A DNA stretch of 14,163 bases from a bacterium HR36 (GTDB taxonomy: Bacteria; Planctomycetota; Planctomycetia; Gemmatales; HRBIN36): NCBI GenBank assembly GCA_002898995.1, contig BEIM01000035.1, forward strand, positions 1 through 14,163. Reading direction: 5' to 3'. Each line of letters begins with the position of its first letter. Within the stretch, counting starts at the first letter, position 1. The notes under the pieces are model-generated. The model did not search any database. It was given only the letters and a program-made list of their open reading frames with translations, and was not told where the DNA came from. Of the stretch, positions 7,839 to 14,163 are shown piece after piece. A program made the translations under genes and the position numbers.

Positions 7839-7880
7839 CTCAATTTCGAGGCGCCAACGCAAGGAGCCCTCGCTTTGGCG
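7801..7880 (-). ncRNA. Candidate structured leader RNA / small RNA
   Basis: An approximately 80-nt minus-strand RNA is predicted from its likely start near 7880. A first hairpin has arms 7852-7860 (CGCCAACGC) and 7872-7880 (GCTTTGGCG), nine positions with one mismatch, and an 11-nt loop. A short linker leads to the terminator hairpin and its U-tract. The RNA could be a cis-acting attenuator for the 207-aa gene or a free small RNA. No known riboswitch class was recognised, and no short leader peptide with an obvious amino-acid run is seen. Confidence 0.45.
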
Positions 7881-7884
7881 TTCA

Positions 7885-7913
7885 CAAATAGGAAAAAGCC
7901 TGCCCAGCGTCAA
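7885..7913 (-). promoter_or_regulatory. Candidate promoter for the leader RNA and 207-aa gene
   Basis: On the minus strand, TTGACG (7908-7913) is a 5 of 6 match to the -35 consensus. It is followed after exactly 17 nt by TATTTG (7885-7890), a weak -10. A start about 5-7 nt downstream would fall near 7880, just at the first hairpin. Confidence 0.4.
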
Positions 7914-8074
7914 GGAAAAATTCCCAACTTGCCGAAGCAAATGAAAGTATCGGGCGTTTCTCTCTAGTGAAGGCGGGCTGCATTGGTGATCGCGCTACCT
8001 TCCGATTCCAGCTTGGCCAAAAATAGGATTGGCACCTGATATGCCGACCGCTATGTCCTTGCTGAATTTTTTGC

Positions 8075-8103
8075 TTGCCAAAACATCCGCTGCTGACCAT
8101 ACT
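8075..8103 (+). promoter_or_regulatory. Candidate promoter for the M28 peptidase gene
   Basis: TTGCCA (8075-8080, 5 of 6 to the -35 consensus) and CATACT (8098-8103, 4 of 6 to the -10) are 17 nt apart. Transcription would begin near 8110, downstream of the longest possible start at 8029. This supports an ATG at 8173 or 8125 for the peptidase gene. Confidence 0.4.
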
Positions 8104-8172
8104 AAAGGGATTCCCAGCACTGTGATGAAGACCCACGGCGTGCTGCCCAGCGATTCTCAGGAAAAGGGGCCT

Positions 8173-9414
8173 ATGAGAGACGAAAAGAGTGGCCGGATTG
8201 GGGAACGCGCGAAGTCTTATGTGGAGCTATTGTGCTATCCACGAAAAGTCTGCACAGACGCGGAGCGCCAGGCTGCGGACTTCATCGCCCAGCAAATGCA
8301 GGCTTTGGGGCTGAGCGTGCGGCGAGAGCCTTTTGCCGTTGGTTCCACGAGTCGGGAGTGGTGGAACCGGGCCCTGTTTGCAGCGTGCGCTACGCTGGCG
8401 GTCCTGGGGGCACTAGCGTTTCCAATGGTCCCCATAATCTCCGTGCTGGCCTGGGTGAGCGTCGCCCTGCTGGTGAATCTTCCCTGGTGCTGGACAGGAA
8501 ACGCTTTTCGGCCTACCGCCTCTACCGGGCCAGCTTTCAGCGAAAACCTGTTGGCAACGCCCAAGAAGAATCCGTCTGGTAACGTTCGGGTTGTTTTCAT
8601 GGCGCATTATGACACCAAATCGCAAGTGATTCCTACCGGGCTTCGTGTGGGCTTAGTAACAGTCGTGTGGTGCTGCAGCTGGCTACTGGCGATGCTAGGT
8701 CTGCTTTGGTCCTGGCAATGCTGGCCGGTGTGGCTGCCGTCGTCTCCCAATCCCTGGAACCTGACCATCGTGATAGTAGTTTGCCTAGCAGGGCTGGCAG
8801 CGAATTTCAGCGGCAACCGCAGTCCCGGTGCTTTGGACAACGCGTCAGGAGTCGCGGCCTTGTTAGAATTGGCTCGCTGCTGGCAGCAAAGCACCCGGCA
8901 GGGGATATGGTGGACACGTCAGCTGGAGGTGGTGTTCGTCGCCACCAGCGCTGAGGAGACCGATTTGGAGGGAGCCCGTCACTTCTTGGCCCAATATGCG
9001 GAATGGTGGCACGAAAAACCGACGCTGTTGATCAACCTCGAAAGTGTCGGGGCCGGCCCAAACCTTTACCTGAGCGGAGAACCCCGCACTCAGGTTTGGG
9101 CTGAGGCGGTCGCTCGCGAACTCGGACTCCGACCCCGCCGATTACGTGTGCTTGGTGCGGGTATGGACCATCAGCCTTTCGCTGCCCAGGGGCTGTCGAG
9201 CTTGAGCATCTTAGGAGACGTAGTACGTCGTTCATTCTATTTGCACACGTTGCGAGACGATTTGAGCCTGGTCGAAAGCGAGGCATTGGAGCGCGCCGTG
9301 CGTCTTGCCTGGCATTTGGCGCAGCGCTGGGTGGAATCCCACGCGGGGATTGTGTCTTTTGCGGTTCCCCGTTCCGCCAAAAGCGTTTTGCGGCCCGCGG
9401 TTCCCCAGGCTTGA
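8173..9414 (+). CDS. Membrane-bound M28-family zinc metallopeptidase
   Basis: A 413-aa protein is predicted from the ATG at 8173, preceded by AGGAAAAGGGG. In-frame ATGs at 8125 and 8053 and an open frame from 8029 exist, but they lack good ribosome-binding sites. M28 enzymes are di-zinc aminopeptidases or related exopeptidases. The full ligand set is visible: His145 and Asp147 in MAHYDTK, Asp222 in GALDNASG, Glu261-Glu262 in SAEETDLEGARHF, Glu290 in NLESVG and His358 in FYLHTLRDD. Two hydrophobic segments (about 66-82 and 86-104) precede the catalytic core. Two more (about 157-180 and 196-212) are inserted between the first and second ligand motifs, so the enzyme is membrane-embedded. It is probably active, but the substrate is unknown. 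The next gene starts 153 bp downstream, likely with its own promoter. Confidence 0.88.
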   Translation: MRDEKSGRIGERAKSYVELLCYPRKVCTDAERQAADFIAQQMQALGLSVRREPFAVGSTSREWWNRALFAACATLAVLGALAFPMVPIISVLAWVSVALLVNLPWCWTGNAFRPTASTGPAFSENLLATPKKNPSGNVRVVFMAHYDTKSQVIPTGLRVGLVTVVWCCSWLLAMLGLLWSWQCWPVWLPSSPNPWNLTIVIVVCLAGLAANFSGNRSPGALDNASGVAALLELARCWQQSTRQGIWWTRQLEVVFVATSAEETDLEGARHFLAQYAEWWHEKPTLLINLESVGAGPNLYLSGEPRTQVWAEAVARELGLRPRRLRVLGAGMDHQPFAAQGLSSLSILGDVVRRSFYLHTLRDDLSLVESEALERAVRLAWHLAQRWVESHAGIVSFAVPRSAKSVLRPAVPQA

Positions 9415-9439
9415 CGCCTGCTTGGAGCCTGTTTATGCG
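9411..9439 (+). promoter_or_regulatory. Weak candidate promoter for the pyrophosphorylase gene
   Basis: TTGACG (9411-9416, overlapping the stop codon of the peptidase gene) and TATGCG (9434-9439) are 17 nt apart. The -35 is good but the -10 is weak. The -35 lies in a perfect inverted repeat, CAGGC-TTGAC-GCCTG (9406-9420). A leader of about 120 nt would precede the start at 9568. Confidence 0.3.
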
Positions 9440-9567
9440 GTAAACTGTACCGGAGCGGGACGCGCCACCTTACGGGCGATTCGCAGCACAGGCTGCTTCA
9501 CCAGGCCGACACGCTTTTCCGTAGTCCGATGGAAGGTTGGCCAATTGCCAAGCAGGGGGCACCTTCT

Positions 9568-11037
9568 ATGACCAGCGCGATCCTACCAGATGGGCTGTAC
9601 CAGCGATTGAGGGAACGCCTGGAACCGTTTGGCCAAGAACATGTGCTGCGTTGGTGGTCGGAACTGGATGAAGTTCAACGGGCTGAGCTTGCCGCCGAGG
9701 TCGAAAGATGTGATTGGGCCGAACTCGACCGTTTGTTCCGCGGCGGCCAGAACGCAACTTGTGCAACGGTGCTGGATTGGCAGCAAGTCCAACCCCCGAA
9801 GCTATTACGTCTTGCTAACACTTTCGAAGCCTGGGAACTGGAACAAAAAGCGAGAGCCGTTGGTGAAGAAGCGCTGCGCAATGGTCAGGTAGCGGTGGCC
9901 CTGGTAGCAGGTGGCCACGGTTCGCGGTTGGGCCACGAAGGCCCGAAGGGTACTTTTCCTATTGGGCCGATTATCCAACGAAGCTTGTTTCAGCTGCATG
10001 CCGAGAAAGTGCTGGCTCTGTCGCGCCGCTACCGCGCACCGTTGCCATGGTACATCATGACCAGCCCGGACAACGACGCCCCGACGCGGCGGTTCTTCGC
10101 CGAGCACAATTACTTTGGCCTGGAGCCGCAGCAGGTCACCTTTTTCACGCAGGGCACCATGCCGGCCTTAGACAAAGGTACCGGGCGCGTGTTGATGCGG
10201 AGCAAGTGGCAGCTGGCTCTCAGTCCGAACGGTCATGGGGGATTCATCCCGGCCATTCGCGCAGCCGGTATCATCCGCGATTGGCAACGGCGTGGCGTCC
10301 GCTGGGTGTTTTACTTTCAAGTGGACAACCCGCTGGTGCGAGTGGCGGACCCTCTTTTTCTCGGGCAGCATATCAGTCATGGCGCGGATGTTTCGGTCAA
10401 AGTAGTACCGCGGCAGCATGCCGAAGAAAAAGTCGGCCTGATTGTTTACTATCGTGGCCAGCACTACCTCGTCGAATATTCGGAAATTCCAGCCGAATAC
10501 CAGTACCGTAAGAATCCTGCGGGTGGGTTCTGGCTCGATGCCGGTAACACGGGCATTCACATCTTCAGCGTGGCTTTCCTGGAGCGTGTGAGCCGACCTG
10601 AAACTCGTTTACCCTACCACCGCGTCATCAAGAAGGTTGCTTATATCAATGAATGGGGCGAGTGTGTTGAGCCACAATTGCCGAATGCCGTGAAGTGGGA
10701 GCTTTTTATTTTTGATGCGCTCCCGCTGGCTGACCGAGTGCTGGTTGTGCAAACCGACCGAGCGGAGGAATTTGCGCCCCTCAAGAACGCTGTCGGGGAG
10801 GACTCCCCGGAAACCGTGCGGGCGGCGCTGATAAGACTATACGCCCGCTGGTTGGAACAAGCGGGCTTTCAGGTACCACGAGATGCCAAGGGCCAGGTGC
10901 CTGTCTCCATCGAAATTAGCCCCCTGGTGGCCTTAGACGCTGGAGATTTACGCGGCAGGGTCGAAGAAATTGATGAAATCAACGGGCAACTGCTTTTGGA
11001 CCGGGTTCCAAACGAAACCGAGGCCGAAAGTCCGTAA
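9568..11037 (+). CDS. UDPGP/UAP1-type UDP-sugar pyrophosphorylase (UTP-hexose-1-phosphate uridylyltransferase)
   Basis: This 489-aa enzyme should join UTP with a sugar 1-phosphate (GlcNAc-1-P or Glc-1-P) to give UDP-sugar plus pyrophosphate, in the cytoplasm. The ATG at 9568 has AGGGGG 8 nt upstream; an in-frame ATG at 9529 lacks one. The Rossmann-like nucleotidyltransferase motif AGGHGSRLGHEGPKG is at 114-128 (the usual Gln-Gly-Thr is His-Gly-Ser here). Others are NGHGG at 221-225, QVDNPLVRVADPLFLG at 251-266, DAGNTGIHIFS at 324-334, KWELFIFDALP at 376-386 and EFAPLKNAVGEDSPET at 401-416. This set matches the eukaryotic-like UAP1/AGX family better than GalU or GlmU, so UDP-GlcNAc synthesis is the first guess. 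UDP-glucose cannot be excluded. The galE-like gene follows 65 bp later. Confidence 0.85.
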   Translation: MTSAILPDGLYQRLRERLEPFGQEHVLRWWSELDEVQRAELAAEVERCDWAELDRLFRGGQNATCATVLDWQQVQPPKLLRLANTFEAWELEQKARAVGEEALRNGQVAVALVAGGHGSRLGHEGPKGTFPIGPIIQRSLFQLHAEKVLALSRRYRAPLPWYIMTSPDNDAPTRRFFAEHNYFGLEPQQVTFFTQGTMPALDKGTGRVLMRSKWQLALSPNGHGGFIPAIRAAGIIRDWQRRGVRWVFYFQVDNPLVRVADPLFLGQHISHGADVSVKVVPRQHAEEKVGLIVYYRGQHYLVEYSEIPAEYQYRKNPAGGFWLDAGNTGIHIFSVAFLERVSRPETRLPYHRVIKKVAYINEWGECVEPQLPNAVKWELFIFDALPLADRVLVVQTDRAEEFAPLKNAVGEDSPETVRAALIRLYARWLEQAGFQVPRDAKGQVPVSIEISPLVALDAGDLRGRVEEIDEINGQLLLDRVPNETEAESP

Positions 11038-11055
11038 GCCAAGCCCTAATTGGCT
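11037..11055 (+). other. Intercistronic hairpin after the pyrophosphorylase stop codon
   Basis: AGCCAA (11037-11042) and TTGGCT (11050-11055) form a perfect 6-bp stem with a 7-nt loop, starting on the last base of the stop codon. There is no following T-run, so it is not a canonical terminator. It could protect the 3' end or be chance. Confidence 0.25.
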
Positions 11056-11102
11056 ATGCCCCAGCGCATCGCCCTAATGTCAAATTTCCGATGGAGAACC
11101 CT

Positions 11103-12089
11103 ATGCGCGTTTTGGTAACTGGCGGGGCGGGGTACGTCGGTAGTCATACGGTGTACGCTTTGCTGGAAGCTGGACACCAGGTCTGGGTGCTGGACAACCT
11201 GTCACGCGGCCATGCTGAAGCGATACCATCAAACCTGTTGACCGTAGGGGACATTCACGACGTTCCGCTTGTGGTCGAGTTGCTGCGCAGGCATCGCATC
11301 GAAGCCATTCTGCACTTTGCAGCATTTGCCCTGGTCGGAGAATCCGTACAGCACCCCGAACGCTATTACGAAAACAACTTACGCGGCGGCTTGGCCTTGC
11401 TCCAGGCTATGCTTCAGGCCGACGTGCGCAAGATGGTTTTTTCAAGCACCTGCGCTGTGTACGGCGTGCCGACGCACTCGCCAATTTCTGAAAACGCTCC
11501 GACGAACCCCATCAATCCTTATGGCCGCAGTAAATTGGCTTTCGAATGGGCGCTGGCGGATTTGGCACACAGCGGGCAAATTGGTTACGCGGCATTACGC
11601 TATTTCAATGCTGCAGGGGCCCGTCCGGACGGTACCCTAGGCGAAGACCATGACCCCGAAACGCATTTGATTCCCCTAGTGCTACAAACAGCGCTGGGAC
11701 TGCGACCTTATGTCGAGATTTTCGGCACCGACTACAATACCCCCGATGGCACTTGCATCCGCGACTACGTGCATGTAGACGACCTGGCCAATGCTCACGT
11801 GCGGGCTTTGGAACGCTTGCACGTAGGCCAGGCGATCGTATGCAACCTTGGAATCGGTCGCGGGTACAGCGTGCGCGAAGTAATTGCCGCCTGCCAAGAG
11901 GTTACGGGGCGTCGTTTTGTGGTTCGGGAAGCTGCGCGGCGGGCGGGCGATCCTCCTCGCCTGGTGGCCGAACCAACTTATGCTCTCCAGGTCCTGGGCT
12001 GGCAACCGCGCTATCGCGACATTGCGAACATTGTCGAGACCGCGTGGCGTTGGCACCGTTCCCATCCCCAGGGCTTTCGCTCCCAATGA
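11103..12089 (+). CDS. galE: UDP-hexose 4-epimerase (GalE-type)
   Basis: This 328-aa short-chain dehydrogenase-type epimerase interconverts UDP-glucose and UDP-galactose, and possibly UDP-GlcNAc and UDP-GalNAc, using bound NAD in the cytoplasm. Visible features are the NAD-binding GGAGYVGSH at 7-15, the VLDNLSRGH segment, HFAAFALVGESVQ, the catalytic Ser/Thr in SSTCAVYG (115-122), the YxxxK pair Tyr140/Lys144 in PYGRSK, RYFNAAGA, and the C-terminal GWQPRY. The ATG at 11103 is preferred because GGAGA lies 6 nt upstream; an ATG at 11091 is 4 codons earlier and overlaps that site. It follows the UDP-sugar pyrophosphorylase by 65 bp on the same strand, which suggests coupled supply of UDP-sugars. 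Hexose versus N-acetylhexosamine preference cannot be fixed by eye. Confidence 0.93.
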   Translation: MRVLVTGGAGYVGSHTVYALLEAGHQVWVLDNLSRGHAEAIPSNLLTVGDIHDVPLVVELLRRHRIEAILHFAAFALVGESVQHPERYYENNLRGGLALLQAMLQADVRKMVFSSTCAVYGVPTHSPISENAPTNPINPYGRSKLAFEWALADLAHSGQIGYAALRYFNAAGARPDGTLGEDHDPETHLIPLVLQTALGLRPYVEIFGTDYNTPDGTCIRDYVHVDDLANAHVRALERLHVGQAIVCNLGIGRGYSVREVIAACQEVTGRRFVVREAARRAGDPPRLVAEPTYALQVLGWQPRYRDIANIVETAWRWHRSHPQGFRSQ

Positions 12090-12104
12090 GTCTCTCGTAT
12101 CACC

Positions 12105-12133
12105 TTGTCCGCTGTATTAGTTAGCCTTATGCT
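12105..12133 (+). promoter_or_regulatory. Candidate promoter for the 2-oxoacid decarboxylase gene
   Basis: TTGTCC (12105-12110) and TATGCT (12128-12133), each a 4 of 6 consensus match, are separated by exactly 17 nt. A start near 12140 would exclude the earlier in-frame ATG at 12137 and agrees with the ATG at 12173. Confidence 0.4.
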
Positions 12134-12172
12134 TTTATGGGACACATTGTTTCCCGGCCAAGGAGCTGCAAC

Positions 12173-13891
12173 ATGACCCGGAAAAAGAAGATCAGCACCG
12201 CCGTCAGGAAAGCCCCGAGCAGCCAACGGCCTTCGCGTTGGGAGGCTGGCCGCGATAGCGACACGTTGCCCCTCGGTCAGTACTTAATTCGCCGGCTCTA
12301 TGACCTAGGTGCCCGGCACATTTTCGGCATTCCGGGCGACTATGTCTTGGGGTTCTATAAGCTGCTGGAGAATAGCCCGCTGGAATTGGTTGGCAATACC
12401 ACTGAACTAGCCGCGGGTTACGCTGCCGACGCATACGCGCGGATTCGGGGCATCGGTGTAGCGTGCGTGACTTACGGCGTAGGAGGTTTTAGCATTGTCA
12501 ACGCTGTGGCTTGCGCCTATGCCGAAGAATCGCCAGTGGTGGTAATTAGCGGCGCTCCCGGTCTGCGCGAGCGTGGTCCCCACCAGTATTTACATCATGT
12601 CGTTCGCAGTTTTGAAACGCAACGCGAAGTTTTCCGCCACCTGACGGTGGCTTCGGCGGCATTAGAAGACCCCTTGACGGCCTTTCGGGAGATTGACCGC
12701 GTGTTATTCGCCTGTATTCGCTATAAACGCCCCGTCTATATCGAACTGCCCCGTGATGTTATCGAGGCCACACCCCTTTATAAACATTGTCCCTTCCCAG
12801 AAAAACCGCGGAGCGATCCGCAGGCTCTGGAAGAAGCTGTGGCGGAAGCCCTAGCTATGCTCCGCCAAAGTAGTCGCCCGATCCTTTTGGCCGGTGTGGA
12901 GGTGCATCGCTTCGGATTGCAGGACCTAGTCGTGCAGCTGGCGGAAAAAGCGCAGATCCCAATTACCTCGACGCTGTTGGGCAAGTCAGCTATCAAGGAA
13001 AGTCATCCGCTGTACGTAGGCGTCTACGAAGCAGCACTCGGCAGGCCCGAAGTAACTAAGTTTGTCGAGGATTCTGATTGTGTCTTGGCATTGGGCACCT
13101 ATCTGACCGATATGGAAATGGGGATCTATACCCAAAAATTCGATGAGAGCCGCATTATCCTTGCCACTTCTGAGAGTGTCCGTATCCGTTTCCATCATTA
13201 TCAGGGAATCCTGCTCGAAGATTTCCTCCGCGCCTTATGCGAGCAGGACCTGCCGCAATATGATCGCTCCCTTCCCGAAGCCCGCGACCCCATCTACGCC
13301 CCTTGGGAAGCGAAGCCCGATACCCCCATTACCATCCGCCGACTGTTCCAGAAAATCAACTCCATTCTGGATGATAACATGGTCGTCATCGCGGACATAG
13401 GGGACTCGCTCTTCGCCGCCTCGGACCTGACCATCCATCAAAAGACGGAGTTCATTAGCCCGGCGTATTATACTAGCATGGGTTTTGCCGTACCAGCTGC
13501 GATTGGCGTGCAATGTGCAAATCGCAAACTGCGTCCTTTAGTCCTGGTGGGTGACGGAGCTTTTCAAATGACGGGCATGGAGCTCAGCACAGCGGTTCGC
13601 CTTGGTTTCGATCCCATCGTGGTGGTTATAAATAATGGCGGTTACCAGACCGAGCGGTTCATCATGGAAGGCAAGTTTAACGATATCTTAGACTGGAATT
13701 ACCACCGGCTGCCTGATCTCTTAGGCTCGGGCTGGGGCTTCGAAGTGAAAACCGAAACCGATTTAGAAAAAGCCTTACGTGCTGCGTTGAGTAACCGCGA
13801 TACCTTTAGTCTGCTCAACGTCCGCATTCCGCCAGATGATGTTAGCCCGGCGCTACGCCGCCTGGGCAGACGTCTGCAACGCCGTGTCTAG
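12173..13891 (+). CDS. Thiamine-diphosphate 2-oxoacid decarboxylase (pyruvate/indolepyruvate decarboxylase type)
   Basis: This 572-aa enzyme should decarboxylate a 2-oxoacid such as pyruvate, indolepyruvate or phenylpyruvate to the aldehyde. The ATG at 12173 is preceded by AAGGAG at 12160-12165 (7-nt spacer). The N-terminal ThDP-binding domain has FGIPGDYVLGF and the cofactor-activating Glu78 in NTTELAAGYAADAYAR. A His-His pair at 141-142 (YLHHVVRSF) marks decarboxylases rather than acetolactate synthases. The C-terminal domain has the ThDP motif GDGAFQMTGMEL (460-471) ending in NN (487-488), and Glu494 in GYQTERF, matching the catalytic Glu of pyruvate decarboxylases. Residues 1-30 are a basic, probably flexible extension not needed for the fold. 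The exact substrate is uncertain. The gene lies 83 bp after galE with its own candidate promoter, so it is probably a separate unit. Confidence 0.9.
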   Translation: MTRKKKISTAVRKAPSSQRPSRWEAGRDSDTLPLGQYLIRRLYDLGARHIFGIPGDYVLGFYKLLENSPLELVGNTTELAAGYAADAYARIRGIGVACVTYGVGGFSIVNAVACAYAEESPVVVISGAPGLRERGPHQYLHHVVRSFETQREVFRHLTVASAALEDPLTAFREIDRVLFACIRYKRPVYIELPRDVIEATPLYKHCPFPEKPRSDPQALEEAVAEALAMLRQSSRPILLAGVEVHRFGLQDLVVQLAEKAQIPITSTLLGKSAIKESHPLYVGVYEAALGRPEVTKFVEDSDCVLALGTYLTDMEMGIYTQKFDESRIILATSESVRIRFHHYQGILLEDFLRALCEQDLPQYDRSLPEARDPIYAPWEAKPDTPITIRRLFQKINSILDDNMVVIADIGDSLFAASDLTIHQKTEFISPAYYTSMGFAVPAAIGVQCANRKLRPLVLVGDGAFQMTGMELSTAVRLGFDPIVVVINNGGYQTERFIMEGKFNDILDWNYHRLPDLLGSGWGFEVKTETDLEKALRAALSNRDTFSLLNVRIPPDDVSPALRRLGRRLQRRV

Positions 13892-13916
13892 CATACTGCT
13901 GGCAGACGCAGATGAG

Positions 13917-13956
13917 CTGGGGATCGGGCCCAGTTATCGTTTCGTTGGGCAACGAT
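13917..13956. other. Two adjacent hairpins between convergent genes
   Basis: CTGGG (13917-13921) pairs with CCCAG (13929-13933), and ATCGTT (13936-13941) with AACGAT (13951-13956). They fill the 66-bp gap between the decarboxylase stop and the stop of the minus-strand gene at 13958. There is no T-run on either side, so a terminator role is only possible. Confidence 0.25.
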
Positions 13957-13957
13957 G

Positions 13958-14163
13958 CTAACTGACGCTGGCCAGAATGTCATAGCAAGCGTGTCCACCT
14001 GCCGCCACACCCAAGCCGCGCAGCCAGTAGAGCATGGCAAAATATGCGCCAGCTAAGACGCGAAACACGAATATCTCCCTTTGATATGGCTCACTAAATG
14101 GCGGGATATGGTGTGCCAGGGCAAAAACAAAGCTTGACACGCCTAGCATCAAAGCAAGCCGCA
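13958..14163 (-). CDS. CPBP-family (CAAX-like) intramembrane metalloprotease, C-terminal fragment
   Basis: The minus-strand frame runs off the right edge, so only about the last 68 residues are present. Two of the three family motifs are visible: FxxxH as FALAHH after SSFV, and HxxxD as GGHACYD near the C-terminus, both inside hydrophobic segments. The EExxxR motif would lie outside the window. CPBP proteins are membrane-embedded proteases or protease-like proteins with varied roles, such as CAAX processing and bacteriocin immunity; the role here cannot be told. The gene converges with the decarboxylase. Confidence 0.75.
   Translation of the reverse strand, partial: RLALMLGVSSFVFALAHHIPPFSEPYQREIFVFRVLAGAYFAMLYWLRGLGVAAGGHACYDILASVS

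Larger units (their letters stand above)
7780..8172. other. Divergent intergenic region between the 207-aa gene and the M28 peptidase gene
   Basis: This 393-bp gap holds a minus-strand leader unit (promoter candidate, hairpin, terminator) at 7801-7913 and a plus-strand promoter candidate at 8075-8103. The stretch 7914-8074 shows nothing that I can assign, apart from the short palindrome TTGGCCAA. A plus-strand frame is open from 8029, but its first 48 codons lack a ribosome-binding site and look non-coding. Confidence 0.5.

Noticed and set aside
8029..8172. N-terminal extension of the M28 peptidase frame
   Set aside because: A promoter candidate lies inside it (8075-8103), it has no ribosome-binding site, and the sequence does not look like the family's N-terminus.
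12137..12172. Earlier ATG for the decarboxylase
   Set aside because: It lies at the predicted transcription start and lacks a ribosome-binding site, while the ATG at 12173 has AAGGAG at ideal spacing.
1..14163. CRISPR arrays, tRNA/rRNA genes, insertion sequences or prophage
   Set aside because: Reading both strands showed no regularly spaced repeats, no cloverleaf-like segment with a tRNA pattern, and no transposase or integrase motif.

Overview
The window looks like a chromosomal segment from a planctomycete, most likely near the Gemmataceae. This is inferred from the moderately high GC content, the adaptor proteins that share a PqqD/M50/HlyD style, the WD40 repeats in an envelope protein, the SH3-like secreted protein and the short mixed-strand operons. 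I see no rRNA, tRNA, CRISPR array, insertion sequence or phage gene. No sequence search was possible, so the taxonomy is an inference.

Region 1 (1-5174, + strand) is an envelope/export-type operon of three genes. It holds the C-terminal part of a HlyD-like adaptor cut by the window edge, a HlyD-like adaptor with a seven-blade WD40 propeller inserted in its beta-barrel domain, and a large PqqD-M50-HlyD fusion membrane protein. The M50 zinc motif of the fusion reads HVFGH instead of HExxH, so it is probably not an active protease. No ABC transporter or outer-membrane channel is visible; it may lie upstream of base 1.

Region 2 (5181-7779) has deoC (deoxyribose-phosphate aldolase) on the minus strand, facing the export operon with a 6-bp gap. 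A divergent promoter region follows, then a secreted SH3-like protein on the plus strand, whose 3' end overlaps by 26 bp the 3' end of an unrecognised 207-aa minus-strand gene. That gene has a striking leader: a candidate promoter, a 5' hairpin, then a strong intrinsic terminator ending only about 20 nt before the start codon. This arrangement fits an attenuator or a short terminated RNA.

Region 3 (8173-13891, + strand) is metabolic. It carries a membrane-embedded M28 metallopeptidase, a UAP1/UDPGP-type UDP-sugar pyrophosphorylase, a GalE-type UDP-hexose 4-epimerase, and a thiamine-diphosphate 2-oxoacid (pyruvate/indolepyruvate-type) decarboxylase. The pyrophosphorylase and epimerase sit together and could make and interconvert UDP-sugars for envelope or exopolysaccharide synthesis. 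The decarboxylase has its own candidate promoter. The right edge (13958-14163, minus strand) is the C-terminal end of a CPBP/CAAX-type intramembrane protease.

The best candidates for something undescribed are the WD40-in-adaptor architecture together with the pseudo-M50 fusion, and the terminated leader RNA at 7801-7880.
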